DNA from: Acidobacteriota bacterium
GTDB taxonomy: Bacteria; Acidobacteriota; Vicinamibacteria; Vicinamibacterales; CAVVIG01
NCBI GenBank assembly: GCA_003223775.1
Contig: QHWK01000094.1
Location: 1-5,732, forward strand
Length of the DNA: 5,732 nucleotides
Direction of reading: 5' to 3'
Position numbers and translations under genes: made by a program
Notes under the pieces: model-generated
Told to the model about the DNA's origin: nothing
Seen by the model: the letters and a program-made list of their open reading frames with translations, nothing else
Database searches by the model: none
Shown: in pieces, positions 1 to 5,649 of the stretch
How the letters are laid out: each line of letters opens with the position of its first letter
How positions within the stretch are numbered: the stretch's first letter is position 1

Positions 1-2
1 GG

Positions 3-662
3 CGCGCGGGCGTCCGCGCGCACGCGTCGGACCGCCGCGGCGACGATCGGCGCCGAACCGTCCGCTCGACGATCGCCGACGGCATCGGCCTCTACTGGAA
101 GTACGAGAAGGATCTGCGGCGTCTCGAGAGCGCGATCGGATCGACGCTCGGCGCGACCGGCGCGATCTACGCGATGCGCCGCGCGCTCTTCCGCCCGCTG
201 CCTGCCGACACGATCCTCGACGACGTGCTGACGCCGATGCGCGTGGTGCTCGCGGGCTACCGCGTCGTGTTCAACGAGCGCGCCCGTGCCTTCGATCGCG
301 CGGCGGTGGACGCCGACGCCGAGGCGCGGCGCAAGGTCCGCACGCTCGCCGGCAACTACCAGATCCTCGCGCTCGAGCCGGCGCTCGTGGCGCCGTGGCG
401 CAACCCCGTGTGGCTGCAGTACGTGTCGCACAAGCTGGGGCGCCTGGCCGTGCCGTACGCGCTGCTCGCCGCCTTCGCGACGAGCCTCGTGCTCGCCGCC
501 TCGCACCCGTTTTACGCGCTCGCGCTCGCGGCGCAGGTGCTCTTCTACCTGCTCGCCGGCGTCGGCGCGGTGCTCGAGTTCGCGGCGCGTCGCCGGGAAG
601 ACGCGCGCGCGGCGCAGCCGGCGATCGGCGCCGACGCGCAGATCGCGCGTGAGGTGGCGTGA
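3..662 (+). CDS. Family 2 glycosyltransferase, membrane-associated, 5'-truncated by the window edge
   Basis: C-terminal portion of a processive-type GT2 (PgaC/BcsA-like fold) that would transfer sugar from a nucleotide donor at the cytoplasmic face of the inner membrane. The frame is open from the window edge. Seen: GLYWKYEKDLRRLES (87-131), then GATGAIYAMRR, PLPADTILDDVLTP with the acidic DD pair (about 195-233), GYRVVFNERA (258-287), and RRKVRTLAGNYQ (327-362), which occupies the place of the QxxRW-type acceptor motif. Two hydrophobic stretches follow (about 438-500 and 510-585). The ATG at 174 is internal to the domain and is not the start; the start lies upstream. The first 80 or so bases encode an unusually Arg-rich stretch that may be a variable loop or another frame disturbance. 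The frame stops at 660-662, and the expected last membrane segment appears in another frame just after it. Family assignment is firm; the sugar is unknown. Confidence 0.85.
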   Translation, partial: RAGVRAHASDRRGDDRRRTVRSTIADGIGLYWKYEKDLRRLESAIGSTLGATGAIYAMRRALFRPLPADTILDDVLTPMRVVLAGYRVVFNERARAFDRAAVDADAEARRKVRTLAGNYQILALEPALVAPWRNPVWLQYVSHKLGRLAVPYALLAAFATSLVLAASHPFYALALAAQVLFYLLAGVGAVLEFAARRREDARAAQPAIGADAQIAREVA

Positions 663-772
663 TGCGCCTGGTGTCGAAGGCCGCGAGCATCGCGTTCACG
701 TTCGTGATGATGAATTACGCCGCGGTCGCCGGCCTCGTTGCCGCCGCCCGGGGGCGAAGGGTCTGGAAATGA
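662..772 (+). pseudogene. Frameshifted C-terminal tail of the preceding glycosyltransferase (36 codons)
   Basis: This small reading frame overlaps the upstream TGA by one base (TGATG). It encodes a 36-residue hydrophobic peptide containing FTFVMMNYAAVAGL and ending GRRVWK. From memory, related glycosyltransferases end with just such a segment (a TFxxMNxAAVAGL helix followed by a basic GR..W end) as part of one polypeptide. I therefore read it as the detached C-terminus of the gene ending at 662. Restoring one base near 657-660 would join the frames as ...EVA-V-MRLVSK.... The frame of this tail has its own upstream stop at 650-652, so the lesion lies between 653 and 660. Alternative: a true small membrane protein translated by TGATG coupling. 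There is no separate Shine-Dalgarno. Confidence 0.65.
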
Positions 773-777
773 ACAGG

Positions 778-801
778 GAACGAGAATCTGCGTTCTCGTT
801 C
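778..801 (+). promoter_or_regulatory. Perfect 9-bp stem-loop in the spacer before the ligase-like gene
   Basis: GAACGAGAA (778-786) is exactly complementary to TTCTCGTTC (793-801) with a 6-nt loop TCTGCG. The hairpin sits in the only real spacer of the window, 14 nt before the ATG at 816 and directly before the GGAGAGGG ribosome-binding site. There is no T-run after the stem, so it is not a canonical intrinsic terminator. ATGAAC at 769-774 could pair instead with GTTCAT at 798-803, giving a competing fold. An operator, mRNA-stability element or translational control hairpin are all possible. The symmetry is visible; the function is inference. Confidence 0.5.
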
Positions 802-804
802 ATC

Positions 805-812
805 GGAGAGGG
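805..812 (+). promoter_or_regulatory. Shine-Dalgarno for the start at 816
   Basis: GGAGAGGG lies just upstream of the ATG at 816; the GGAG core is 7 nt from the start codon. It is the clearest ribosome-binding site in the window and shows that translation of the ligase-like gene was meant to start at 816, not at the ATG at 1024, which lies inside the domain. Confidence 0.7.
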
Positions 813-815
813 TTC

Positions 816-1007
816 ATGGAACGGTTGACATTCAACGTCGGCGGCGCGCGAGGCGGGGCGCGCGGCGGCGCGCTCGTCGTCGCGGGACGGGACGCGCGCG
901 CGGCGGCCAGGGCGCCGCGCCTCGCGCAGGTGAAAGCGAAGATCGCGGTCGTGCGCGAGCGCTACGACTGGGACTACCTCTGGATGATCTCGTTCACGGC
1001 GCTCCTG
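816..1007 (+). pseudogene. Out-of-frame 5' fragment of the O-antigen ligase-like gene
   Basis: From the ATG at 816, with a good Shine-Dalgarno, 64 codons encode a Gly/Ala/Arg-rich leader followed by VRERYDWDYLWMISFTALL (about 951-1007), which is the start of the first membrane helix of this ligase-like family. After 1007 this frame turns into Arg-rich nonsense, although it stays open to a TAG at 1947-1949. The natural continuation is in the +1 frame, where AGLAAMAVRRLSAG starts at 1009. From memory, relatives carry about 20 residues between these blocks, including an FRPQ motif, and these are absent here. The simplest reading is a deletion of 3n+2 bases at about 1005-1010 (or a 1-base gain plus a loss). 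As it stands, the N-terminus is uncoupled from the body of the gene. Confidence 0.6.
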
Positions 1008-1023
1008 CGCCGGCCTCGCGGCG

Positions 1024-2298
1024 ATGGCGGTCCGCCGTCTGTCGGCGGGACAGACGATCGCGAAGGTCAACGCCGAGGTGATCGGCGTCATCGCGCTCGG
1101 CGCCGTGATCGTGCTGACGCTGCCGTTCTCGATCTGGCCGGGCGGCTCGACGAAGGTGTTCAGCGACATCTTCGTGAAGATCATCCTGATCTTCGCCCTG
1201 ATGATCAGCACGATCACCACGCCGCGCCGCGTGCGGCAGATGACGTGGGTGATGATCGTCGCCTCCGGCTACATCGCGGCGCGCGGCGTGTTCGACTACC
1301 TGCGCGGCGTGAACCTCGTCGAAGGCGATCGCCTGCGCGGCGCCGTCGGCGGCATGTTCGAGAATCCGAACGACCTCGCGCTCAACCTCGTGACGTTCAT
1401 GGCGCCGGCGCTCTTCATCCTCTTCCAGGACAAGAAGACGTCGCGCCGGCTCGTCGCCGGCGCGCTGTGCGTGGTGATGCTGGCGGCGATTGTCTGCACC
1501 AAGTCGCGCAGCGGCTTCCTCGGCCTGCTCGCGATGGGCGCGGTCGTGATGTTCCATACCGCGCGCGTCAAGCCGGGCATCGTGCTCGCCGCGATCGTCG
1601 CCGGCATGATGGCGCTGCCGGTGATGCCCGACTCGTTCTGGAACCGCATGGACAGCATCATGAACGCCGACGAGGACGCCACCGGCTCGCGCGCCGCGCG
1701 CCTCCGCCTCATCGATCAGGGCGTCCAGGTGTTCCTCGACAACCCGGTCACCGGTATCGGCGCGGGCCAGTTCCAGAACTACAACGCGCCGGGGGTCGTC
1801 GAGAAGTGGCGCGTGACGCACGACGTGTGGCTGCAGGTCGCGTCCGAGCTCGGCCTGTTCGGGCTGCTGACGTTCGGCTTCCTGGTGTCGCGCGCCTACA
1901 GCGCGAACCTCTCGGCGATGCGGATGCTGCGGCAACCGAGACGGCGTAGTGCGGATCGCGGAACGCGGATTGCGGATCCGTCTACAATCGACAATCAATC
2001 CGGACTCCGCAAACACGCAATCCGCAATCAATCCGCAATCCGCAATCCGCAACCCGCAATCGAGCTGCCCGAGGCCGACAGGCGGATTCTCGACACGAAC
2101 GCGAAGGGGATGCTCGCGGCGCTGGTCGGCTGGACCGTCTGCTCGCTCTTCGCGTCCGTCGCGTTCAACTGGACCTTCTACTACGTGTTCGCGCTGTCGG
2201 TGGCGGGCCGCGACATCCTGTTCGTGCGGCGCGCGGCGGCGCGCGAGGCCGAGCCGGCCCCCGCGCCGGCGCCGCAGCTCGTCAGGGCGCACGCATGA
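1024..2298 (+). CDS. O-antigen ligase/polymerase-like (Wzy_C/WaaL superfamily) membrane protein, 5' end damaged
   Basis: Polytopic inner-membrane protein of the type that polymerises or ligates lipid-linked glycans on the periplasmic side. Numbering from the ATG at 1024 (424 aa), hydrophobic helices lie at about 17-38, 50-63, 72-90, 117-134, 142-158, 163-178, 183-200, 271-291 and 361-397. Family marks are FENPNDLAL (112-120), TKSRSGFLGLLAM (159-171), LDNPVTGIGAGQFQNYN (238-254) and THDVWLQVASELG (265-277), whose His matches the usual H-x-x-x-L...ELG position of Wzy_C. Residues about 309-346 come from an inserted heptad array in the linker before the last helix pair. The frame opens only after a stop at 985-987 and has no GTG or TTG before 1024, so the true start at 816 is in another frame. 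A product starting at 1024 would lack the first helix. The stop overlaps the next gene as ATGA. Whether it is functional is uncertain. Confidence 0.8.
   Translation: MAVRRLSAGQTIAKVNAEVIGVIALGAVIVLTLPFSIWPGGSTKVFSDIFVKIILIFALMISTITTPRRVRQMTWVMIVASGYIAARGVFDYLRGVNLVEGDRLRGAVGGMFENPNDLALNLVTFMAPALFILFQDKKTSRRLVAGALCVVMLAAIVCTKSRSGFLGLLAMGAVVMFHTARVKPGIVLAAIVAGMMALPVMPDSFWNRMDSIMNADEDATGSRAARLRLIDQGVQVFLDNPVTGIGAGQFQNYNAPGVVEKWRVTHDVWLQVASELGLFGLLTFGFLVSRAYSANLSAMRMLRQPRRRSADRGTRIADPSTIDNQSGLRKHAIRNQSAIRNPQPAIELPEADRRILDTNAKGMLAALVGWTVCSLFASVAFNWTFYYVFALSVAGRDILFVRRAAAREAEPAPAPAPQLVRAHA
1950..2058 (+). repeat. Heptanucleotide repeat array with inverted halves, inserted in the ligase-like gene
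   Basis: On the left are four units of TGCGGAT type (1950-1956, 1957-1963, 1964-1970, 1971-1977). On the right are ATCCGCA units, the reverse complement, at 2020-2026, 2031-2037, 2038-2044, 2045-2051 and ACCCGCA at 2052-2058. Degenerate units such as ATCCGGA (1998-2004) and CTCCGCA (2005-2011) lie between. The left block 1950-1977 and the right block 2031-2058 are inverted repeats matching at 24 of 28 positions, with a 53-nt loop. The array is in frame and contains no stop; it adds roughly 38 Asn/Gln/Arg/Ser-rich residues (for example HAIRNQSAIRNPQPA) to an otherwise conserved linker. Confidence 0.85.
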
Positions 2299-3482
2299 GC
2301 CACGTCCGCCGCATCCTCGTCGACGCGCGCACGCCGGTGCACTACACGATGTTCGCGCCGGTGCACCGCGTGATGGCGCGCGACGACCGCGTCGGATTCC
2401 ATTTCATCGCGAGCGACGAGCCCGGCAGCGCCGCCGAGATCTTTCGCGACGCCGGCGCCGGCGCGCGGGTCGTGGGGCCGGCGACGGCGGCGCTGACGAA
2501 GTACGACGCGTACCTCACCTCCGATTTCACCTGGACGCGGCTGCTCCACCGCGCGTGCCGGATTCAGATGTTCCACGGCGTCGGCGGCAAGTACGGCTTC
2601 GATGCGCCGACCGAGCCGCTCGGCGCGTGGCACCGGCTCTTCTTCGTCAACCGCCGCCGGTTGAACAACTGCATCGACGCCGGCGCGCTCGACGCGAACA
2701 GCCCGGCGATCCGCCTCGTCGGCATGCCGAAAGTCGACTGCCTCGTTGACCGATCGCTCACGCGCGACGCGGTGCTCATCGCGACCGGCCTCTCACCGGA
2801 GCGTCCGTCGGTCCTCTACGCGCCCACGTGGTCGCCCGCATCGTCGCTGAACGACATGGGACTCGAGCTCGTCGACCGGCTCGCCGCGATGCCGGTGAAC
2901 GTGATCGTCAAGCTGCACGATCGATCGCGCGATCTGCGGCCGCAGTACTCCGGCGGCGTCGATTGGATCGCGGCGCTCGGCACGCGCCTCCGCCCCGGCC
3001 GCGTGCTGCTCGCCGAGGAGGCCGACATCTGCCCGTATCTCGTCGCCGCCGACGTCCTGATCACCGATCACAGTTCGTGCGGCTTCGAGTACCTCCTGCT
3101 CGATCGGCCGCTCGTCCGCATCCACCGGCCCGCGCTCATCGAGCTCGCGAACATCCATCAGGACTACGTGCGGCTCCTCGCCGACGTGTCGCAGTCGACG
3201 ACGGGGATCGAGGACACGATCGCGGCGGTGGAGCGCGCGCTCGCGAGCCCGCGTGAGAAGTCGGCGGCGCGCCGCGCGGTGGCCGCCGATCTGTTCCACG
3301 AACCCGGCACCGCGACGGCGCGTTGCGTCGCCGAAATGTACGACGCGATCGCGCTGGAGCCGCGCCGCGTTCAGAGCGCAGCGTTCAGGGTTCAGGGTTC
3401 TCCTGGCCAATCCCCAGTCCCCAATCCCCAATCCCCAGTCCCCAATCCCCAGTCCCCAGTGGTATGCCCGCCGTCAGCGTAA
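2295..3482 (+). CDS. CDP-glycerol glycerophosphotransferase family (TagB/TagF-like) protein
   Basis: Looks like the Glyphos_transf family (GT-B fold), whose characterised members move glycerol- or ribitol-phosphate from CDP-polyols onto wall teichoic acid or capsule; cytoplasmic or membrane-peripheral. Motifs: MFHGVGGKYGFD with His94, SVLYAPTWSPASSLN (about 175-189), VIVKLHD with His208, and LITDHSSCGFEYLLLDRPL with Asp258, Ser260, Ser261 and Glu265, matching the family ITDxSSxxFE signature. The common KLHP motif reads KLHD here, the main departure from the family. The start ATG overlaps the upstream stop by 4 bp, with a weak AGGG at 2284-2287. The natural domain ends near MYDAIALEP; residues 359-395 are read from a heptad array and include two SPVPNPQ units. 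A clear but diverged paralogue lies at 4435-5649. The actual donor and acceptor are unknown; the polyol-phosphate role is inferred from family. Confidence 0.8.
   Translation: MSHVRRILVDARTPVHYTMFAPVHRVMARDDRVGFHFIASDEPGSAAEIFRDAGAGARVVGPATAALTKYDAYLTSDFTWTRLLHRACRIQMFHGVGGKYGFDAPTEPLGAWHRLFFVNRRRLNNCIDAGALDANSPAIRLVGMPKVDCLVDRSLTRDAVLIATGLSPERPSVLYAPTWSPASSLNDMGLELVDRLAAMPVNVIVKLHDRSRDLRPQYSGGVDWIAALGTRLRPGRVLLAEEADICPYLVAADVLITDHSSCGFEYLLLDRPLVRIHRPALIELANIHQDYVRLLADVSQSTTGIEDTIAAVERALASPREKSAARRAVAADLFHEPGTATARCVAEMYDAIALEPRRVQSAAFRVQGSPGQSPVPNPQSPVPNPQSPVVCPPSA
3369..3459 (+). repeat. Composite heptad array (GTTCAGG-type then TCCCCAR) at a gene junction
   Basis: Thirteen consecutive 7-nt units in unbroken phase: GTTCAGA, GCGCAGC, GTTCAGG, GTTCAGG, GTTCTCC, TGGCCAA, then seven TCCCCAA/TCCCCAG units (3411-3459). 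The array ends 4 nt before the ATG of the next gene. It lies in the tail of the TagF-like gene, which it extends. The TCCCCAR part resembles the short tandemly repeated repetitive (STRR) heptamers described in cyanobacteria, by memory; here it lies in a non-cyanobacterial-looking context. The complementary strand has seven GGGG tracts spaced by 3 nt, a strong G-quadruplex pattern. Confidence 0.9.
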
Positions 3483-4438
3483 TCATGCCGGCGTACAACG
3501 CCGAGCGCTATCTGCACGCGGCGGTGGATTCGGTGCTGCGGCACTCGTTCGCCGACCTCGAGCTGCTCATCGTCGACGACGGATCGTCGGACGGCACCGT
3601 CGTGGTGGCGCAGGCGTACGCGGCGCGCGACGCGCGCGTGCGCGTGCTGCAGCAGGCGAACGCCGGACCGGGGCCGGCGCGCAATACCGGCTTCCGCGCG
3701 GCGGCGGGACGGTTCTTCGCCTTCCTCGACAGCGACGACGAGTGGGACGAGACCTTCCTCGAGGCGCAGATCGCGACGCTCCGCGCGCGCCCCGACGTCG
3801 ACGTCGTCGTCGGCAACGCGCGCAATCGCGGCGGCCCGCGCGACGGCCAGCCGTCGCGGCCGGTGCGCGGCGCCGGGCGGCCGATCACGCTCGCCGAGAT
3901 CCTCGCCGACGAAACGTGCCTCTTCATCATGTCCGTCTTCCGCCGCGAGGTGATCGACGCGATCGGCGGCTTCGATCCGGAGATGTTCACGAACGAGGAG
4001 TACGAGATGTGGATCCGCGCGGCGCTCGCGGGATTCGCCTTCACGCGCAACACGACGCCGCTCGGCTGGTACTCGTGCCGGCCCGGCAGCCTGTCGTCGA
4101 ACGACACGCGCATGCTCGCCGGCATCCTGCGCGTCTTCGCGAAAACGCGTCCGCGGCTGGCGCCGCGATCGCCGGAGCTCGCGATCCTCGACCGGCAGGT
4201 CGCGCGGTTCGACGCCGAGCTCGCCGCGGCGGAGGCGCGCGGGAGCCTCGCGCGCGGCGAATCGCGCGAGGCCGCGCGGCATCTGGCGGCGCTCCACGCG
4301 CGGCGCGGCGGCTGGCTGATCGGCGCGGCCGCGCGCGTGCTCGAGCTCGCGCCCCACGCGGCGCTCGGCGTGTACCGTCTGCGGCTGCGGGCGCGGCGCG
4401 CGAATCCGTTCGGCGCGGCCGCCCACGTCCGATCATGA
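3464..4438 (+). CDS. Family 2 (GT-A) glycosyltransferase, soluble
   Basis: A 324-residue inverting glycosyltransferase of the common O-antigen/exopolysaccharide type, expected to add one sugar from a nucleotide donor on the cytoplasmic side. It opens with PAVSVIMPAYNAERYL, the first beta strand. Nucleotide-binding IVDDGSSDGT has Asp38 and Asp39; NAGPGPARNTG follows; the metal-binding DSDD is at 89-92; GGFDPEMFTNEEYEMWIR carries the acidic cluster (Glu178, Glu179, Glu181) where the catalytic base is expected. The last 120 or so residues are Ala/Arg-rich with no membrane helix. ATG 3464 is chosen because it precedes the first strand closely; an in-frame ATG at 3485 would cut into it, and upstream ATG 3323 would add repeat-encoded residues. 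No Shine-Dalgarno exists: repeat units occupy that position. The start lies 19 bp inside the upstream gene, so coupling is likely. Sugar specificity is unknown. Confidence 0.88.
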   Translation: MPAVSVIMPAYNAERYLHAAVDSVLRHSFADLELLIVDDGSSDGTVVVAQAYAARDARVRVLQQANAGPGPARNTGFRAAAGRFFAFLDSDDEWDETFLEAQIATLRARPDVDVVVGNARNRGGPRDGQPSRPVRGAGRPITLAEILADETCLFIMSVFRREVIDAIGGFDPEMFTNEEYEMWIRAALAGFAFTRNTTPLGWYSCRPGSLSSNDTRMLAGILRVFAKTRPRLAPRSPELAILDRQVARFDAELAAAEARGSLARGESREAARHLAALHARRGGWLIGAAARVLELAPHAALGVYRLRLRARRANPFGAAAHVRS

Positions 4439-5649
4439 TGGCCGGCCTCAAGCGCGCGATTCGGCGCATGGACGCGACGATCGGCCGCTGGCTCGGCCCG
4501 CGGCGCGTGCTGGTCGACGTCCGCAACCAGATGCACTACGCCGTGCTCGAGCCGATCACGCGCGCGCTCGAAGGGGATGCGCGCGTCGAGGTCTTCTACA
4601 CGGCCGAGCGGCTCTCGGTCGTCGCCGCCGCGCTGGCGGACGTTCCGCCAGAGCGCGTCATCACGCACGAGCAGGCCGCGACGGCGCGGTGGGATCTGTA
4701 CCTGAGCGCCGATCCGTGGACGCGGCCGCCGCTGCGCCGCTGCGCGCGCGCCGCGAACGTGTTCCACGGCGTCGCCGGCAAGTACGACCTCGACGATCCG
4801 AGCCATCTGCCGATCGAGTTCCACACGTTCGATCGCGTGCTCTTCATCAACCGCGATCGGATGGATCGCTACCTCGCGAAGGGCATCGTGAGCGGCGCGC
4901 AGGCGGCGCTCGTCGGCTTCCCGAAGGCCGACGCGCTCGTGGCCGGCGCGTACGACGCCGGCGCGGTGAAGCGGCGGCTCGGCCTCGACGCGCGCCGGCC
5001 GACGGTGCTCTACGCGCCGACCTGGTCGCCGGCCTCGTCGCTCAATGCCGCCGGCGAGGCGATCGTTTCTGCGCTCGCCGGCGAGGGCTGCAACGTCGTC
5101 GTGAAGCTGCACCCGCTGTCGCTCGACCGCGAGGTGCCGAAGTACAGCGGCGGGATCGACTGGCGCGCGCGCATGCAGGCGATCGCGCGGCCGGGCCGCA
5201 TCGTGCACGTCGAGGATCCGGATCCGTCGGCGCTGCTGGCCGCGAGCGATCTGATGGTCACCGATCACAGCACGATCGGCTTCGAGTTCTGCCTGCTGGA
5301 TCGGCCGCTGATCGTGTACGACGTGCCCGGCCTGATCGCGGCGGCGCGGATCAATCCCGATCGCGTGCGCGAGCTGCGGTCCGCCGCCGCGGTGGTCGCG
5401 GACGTCGACCAGCTGCGCCGCGCCGTACGCGACGCGCTCGAACGGCCCGAGCGCCTCACCGCCGAGCGGCGCGATCTGGCCTCGCGCATGTTCTTCGATC
5501 CGGGCGGCGCGACCGCGCGCGCCGTCGCCGCCGTCTACGAACTGCTCGACCTCTTGCCTGCGGCCAAATGGAGACGAACCGAGTTATGCACGACGTCACT
5601 GCCTCCGTCGCCGACGCTCGGGACGCCAAGCCCCTCCGCGTCGGCGTAA
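4435..5649 (+). CDS. CDP-glycerol glycerophosphotransferase family (TagB/TagF-like) protein, second paralogue
   Basis: A 404-residue relative of the protein at 2295-3482, with the same order of blocks: RRVLVDVRNQMHY (23-35), VFHGVAGKYDLDD with His111, TVLYAPTWSPASSLN, VVVKLHPLSLD with His226 in the canonical KLHP form, KYSGGIDW, and LMVTDHSTIGFEFCLLDRPL with Asp277, Ser279 and Glu284. The expected role is transfer of a polyol-phosphate-like group from a CDP-linked donor onto a glycan at the cytoplasmic membrane; donor and acceptor are not readable from sequence. The start forms an ATGA overlap with the preceding glycosyltransferase (a second ATG follows at 4438), so the two are probably translated together. 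The same frame is open back to 3253, but that upstream part is a shadow of the glycosyltransferase. Family-like sequence ends near VYELLDL; the last 30 or so residues, rich in Thr/Pro/Ser, are read across the start of the next gene and look like a tail gained through loss of a stop. Confidence 0.82.
   Translation: MMAGLKRAIRRMDATIGRWLGPRRVLVDVRNQMHYAVLEPITRALEGDARVEVFYTAERLSVVAAALADVPPERVITHEQAATARWDLYLSADPWTRPPLRRCARAANVFHGVAGKYDLDDPSHLPIEFHTFDRVLFINRDRMDRYLAKGIVSGAQAALVGFPKADALVAGAYDAGAVKRRLGLDARRPTVLYAPTWSPASSLNAAGEAIVSALAGEGCNVVVKLHPLSLDREVPKYSGGIDWRARMQAIARPGRIVHVEDPDPSALLAASDLMVTDHSTIGFEFCLLDRPLIVYDVPGLIAAARINPDRVRELRSAAAVVADVDQLRRAVRDALERPERLTAERRDLASRMFFDPGGATARAVAAVYELLDLLPAAKWRRTELCTTSLPPSPTLGTPSPSASA

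Noticed and set aside
778..801. Intrinsic transcription terminator
   Set aside because: The stem is good but is followed by CATCGGAG, not a T-run, and sits just before a ribosome-binding site within a run of same-strand genes.
994..2292. Long minus-strand open frame of 432 codons opposite the ligase-like gene
   Set aside because: It is Arg/His/Asp-rich, has no recognisable domain and mirrors the codon pattern of the + strand gene. Stop codons are rare in GC-rich DNA, so it is a shadow.
1950..3459. CRISPR array
   Set aside because: The 7-bp tandem units are contiguous, without unique spacers or 25-40 bp direct repeats, and no cas genes are present.
3253..4434. Upstream 394 codons of the frame that later encodes the second TagF-like protein
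   Set aside because: Arg-rich nonsense opposite a clear GT-A glycosyltransferase in another frame. It is open only because of high GC and the stop-free heptads. The real start is 4435.
5214..5225. Tandem palindrome GGATCCGGATCC
   Set aside because: It lies inside conserved coding sequence (Asp-Pro-Asp-Pro) and is explained by codon choice; no matching sites suggest an operator.
3508..5268. Minus-strand open frame of 586 codons
   Set aside because: It spans two well-supported + strand genes, has low-complexity Arg/Ala composition and no motifs; a shadow.
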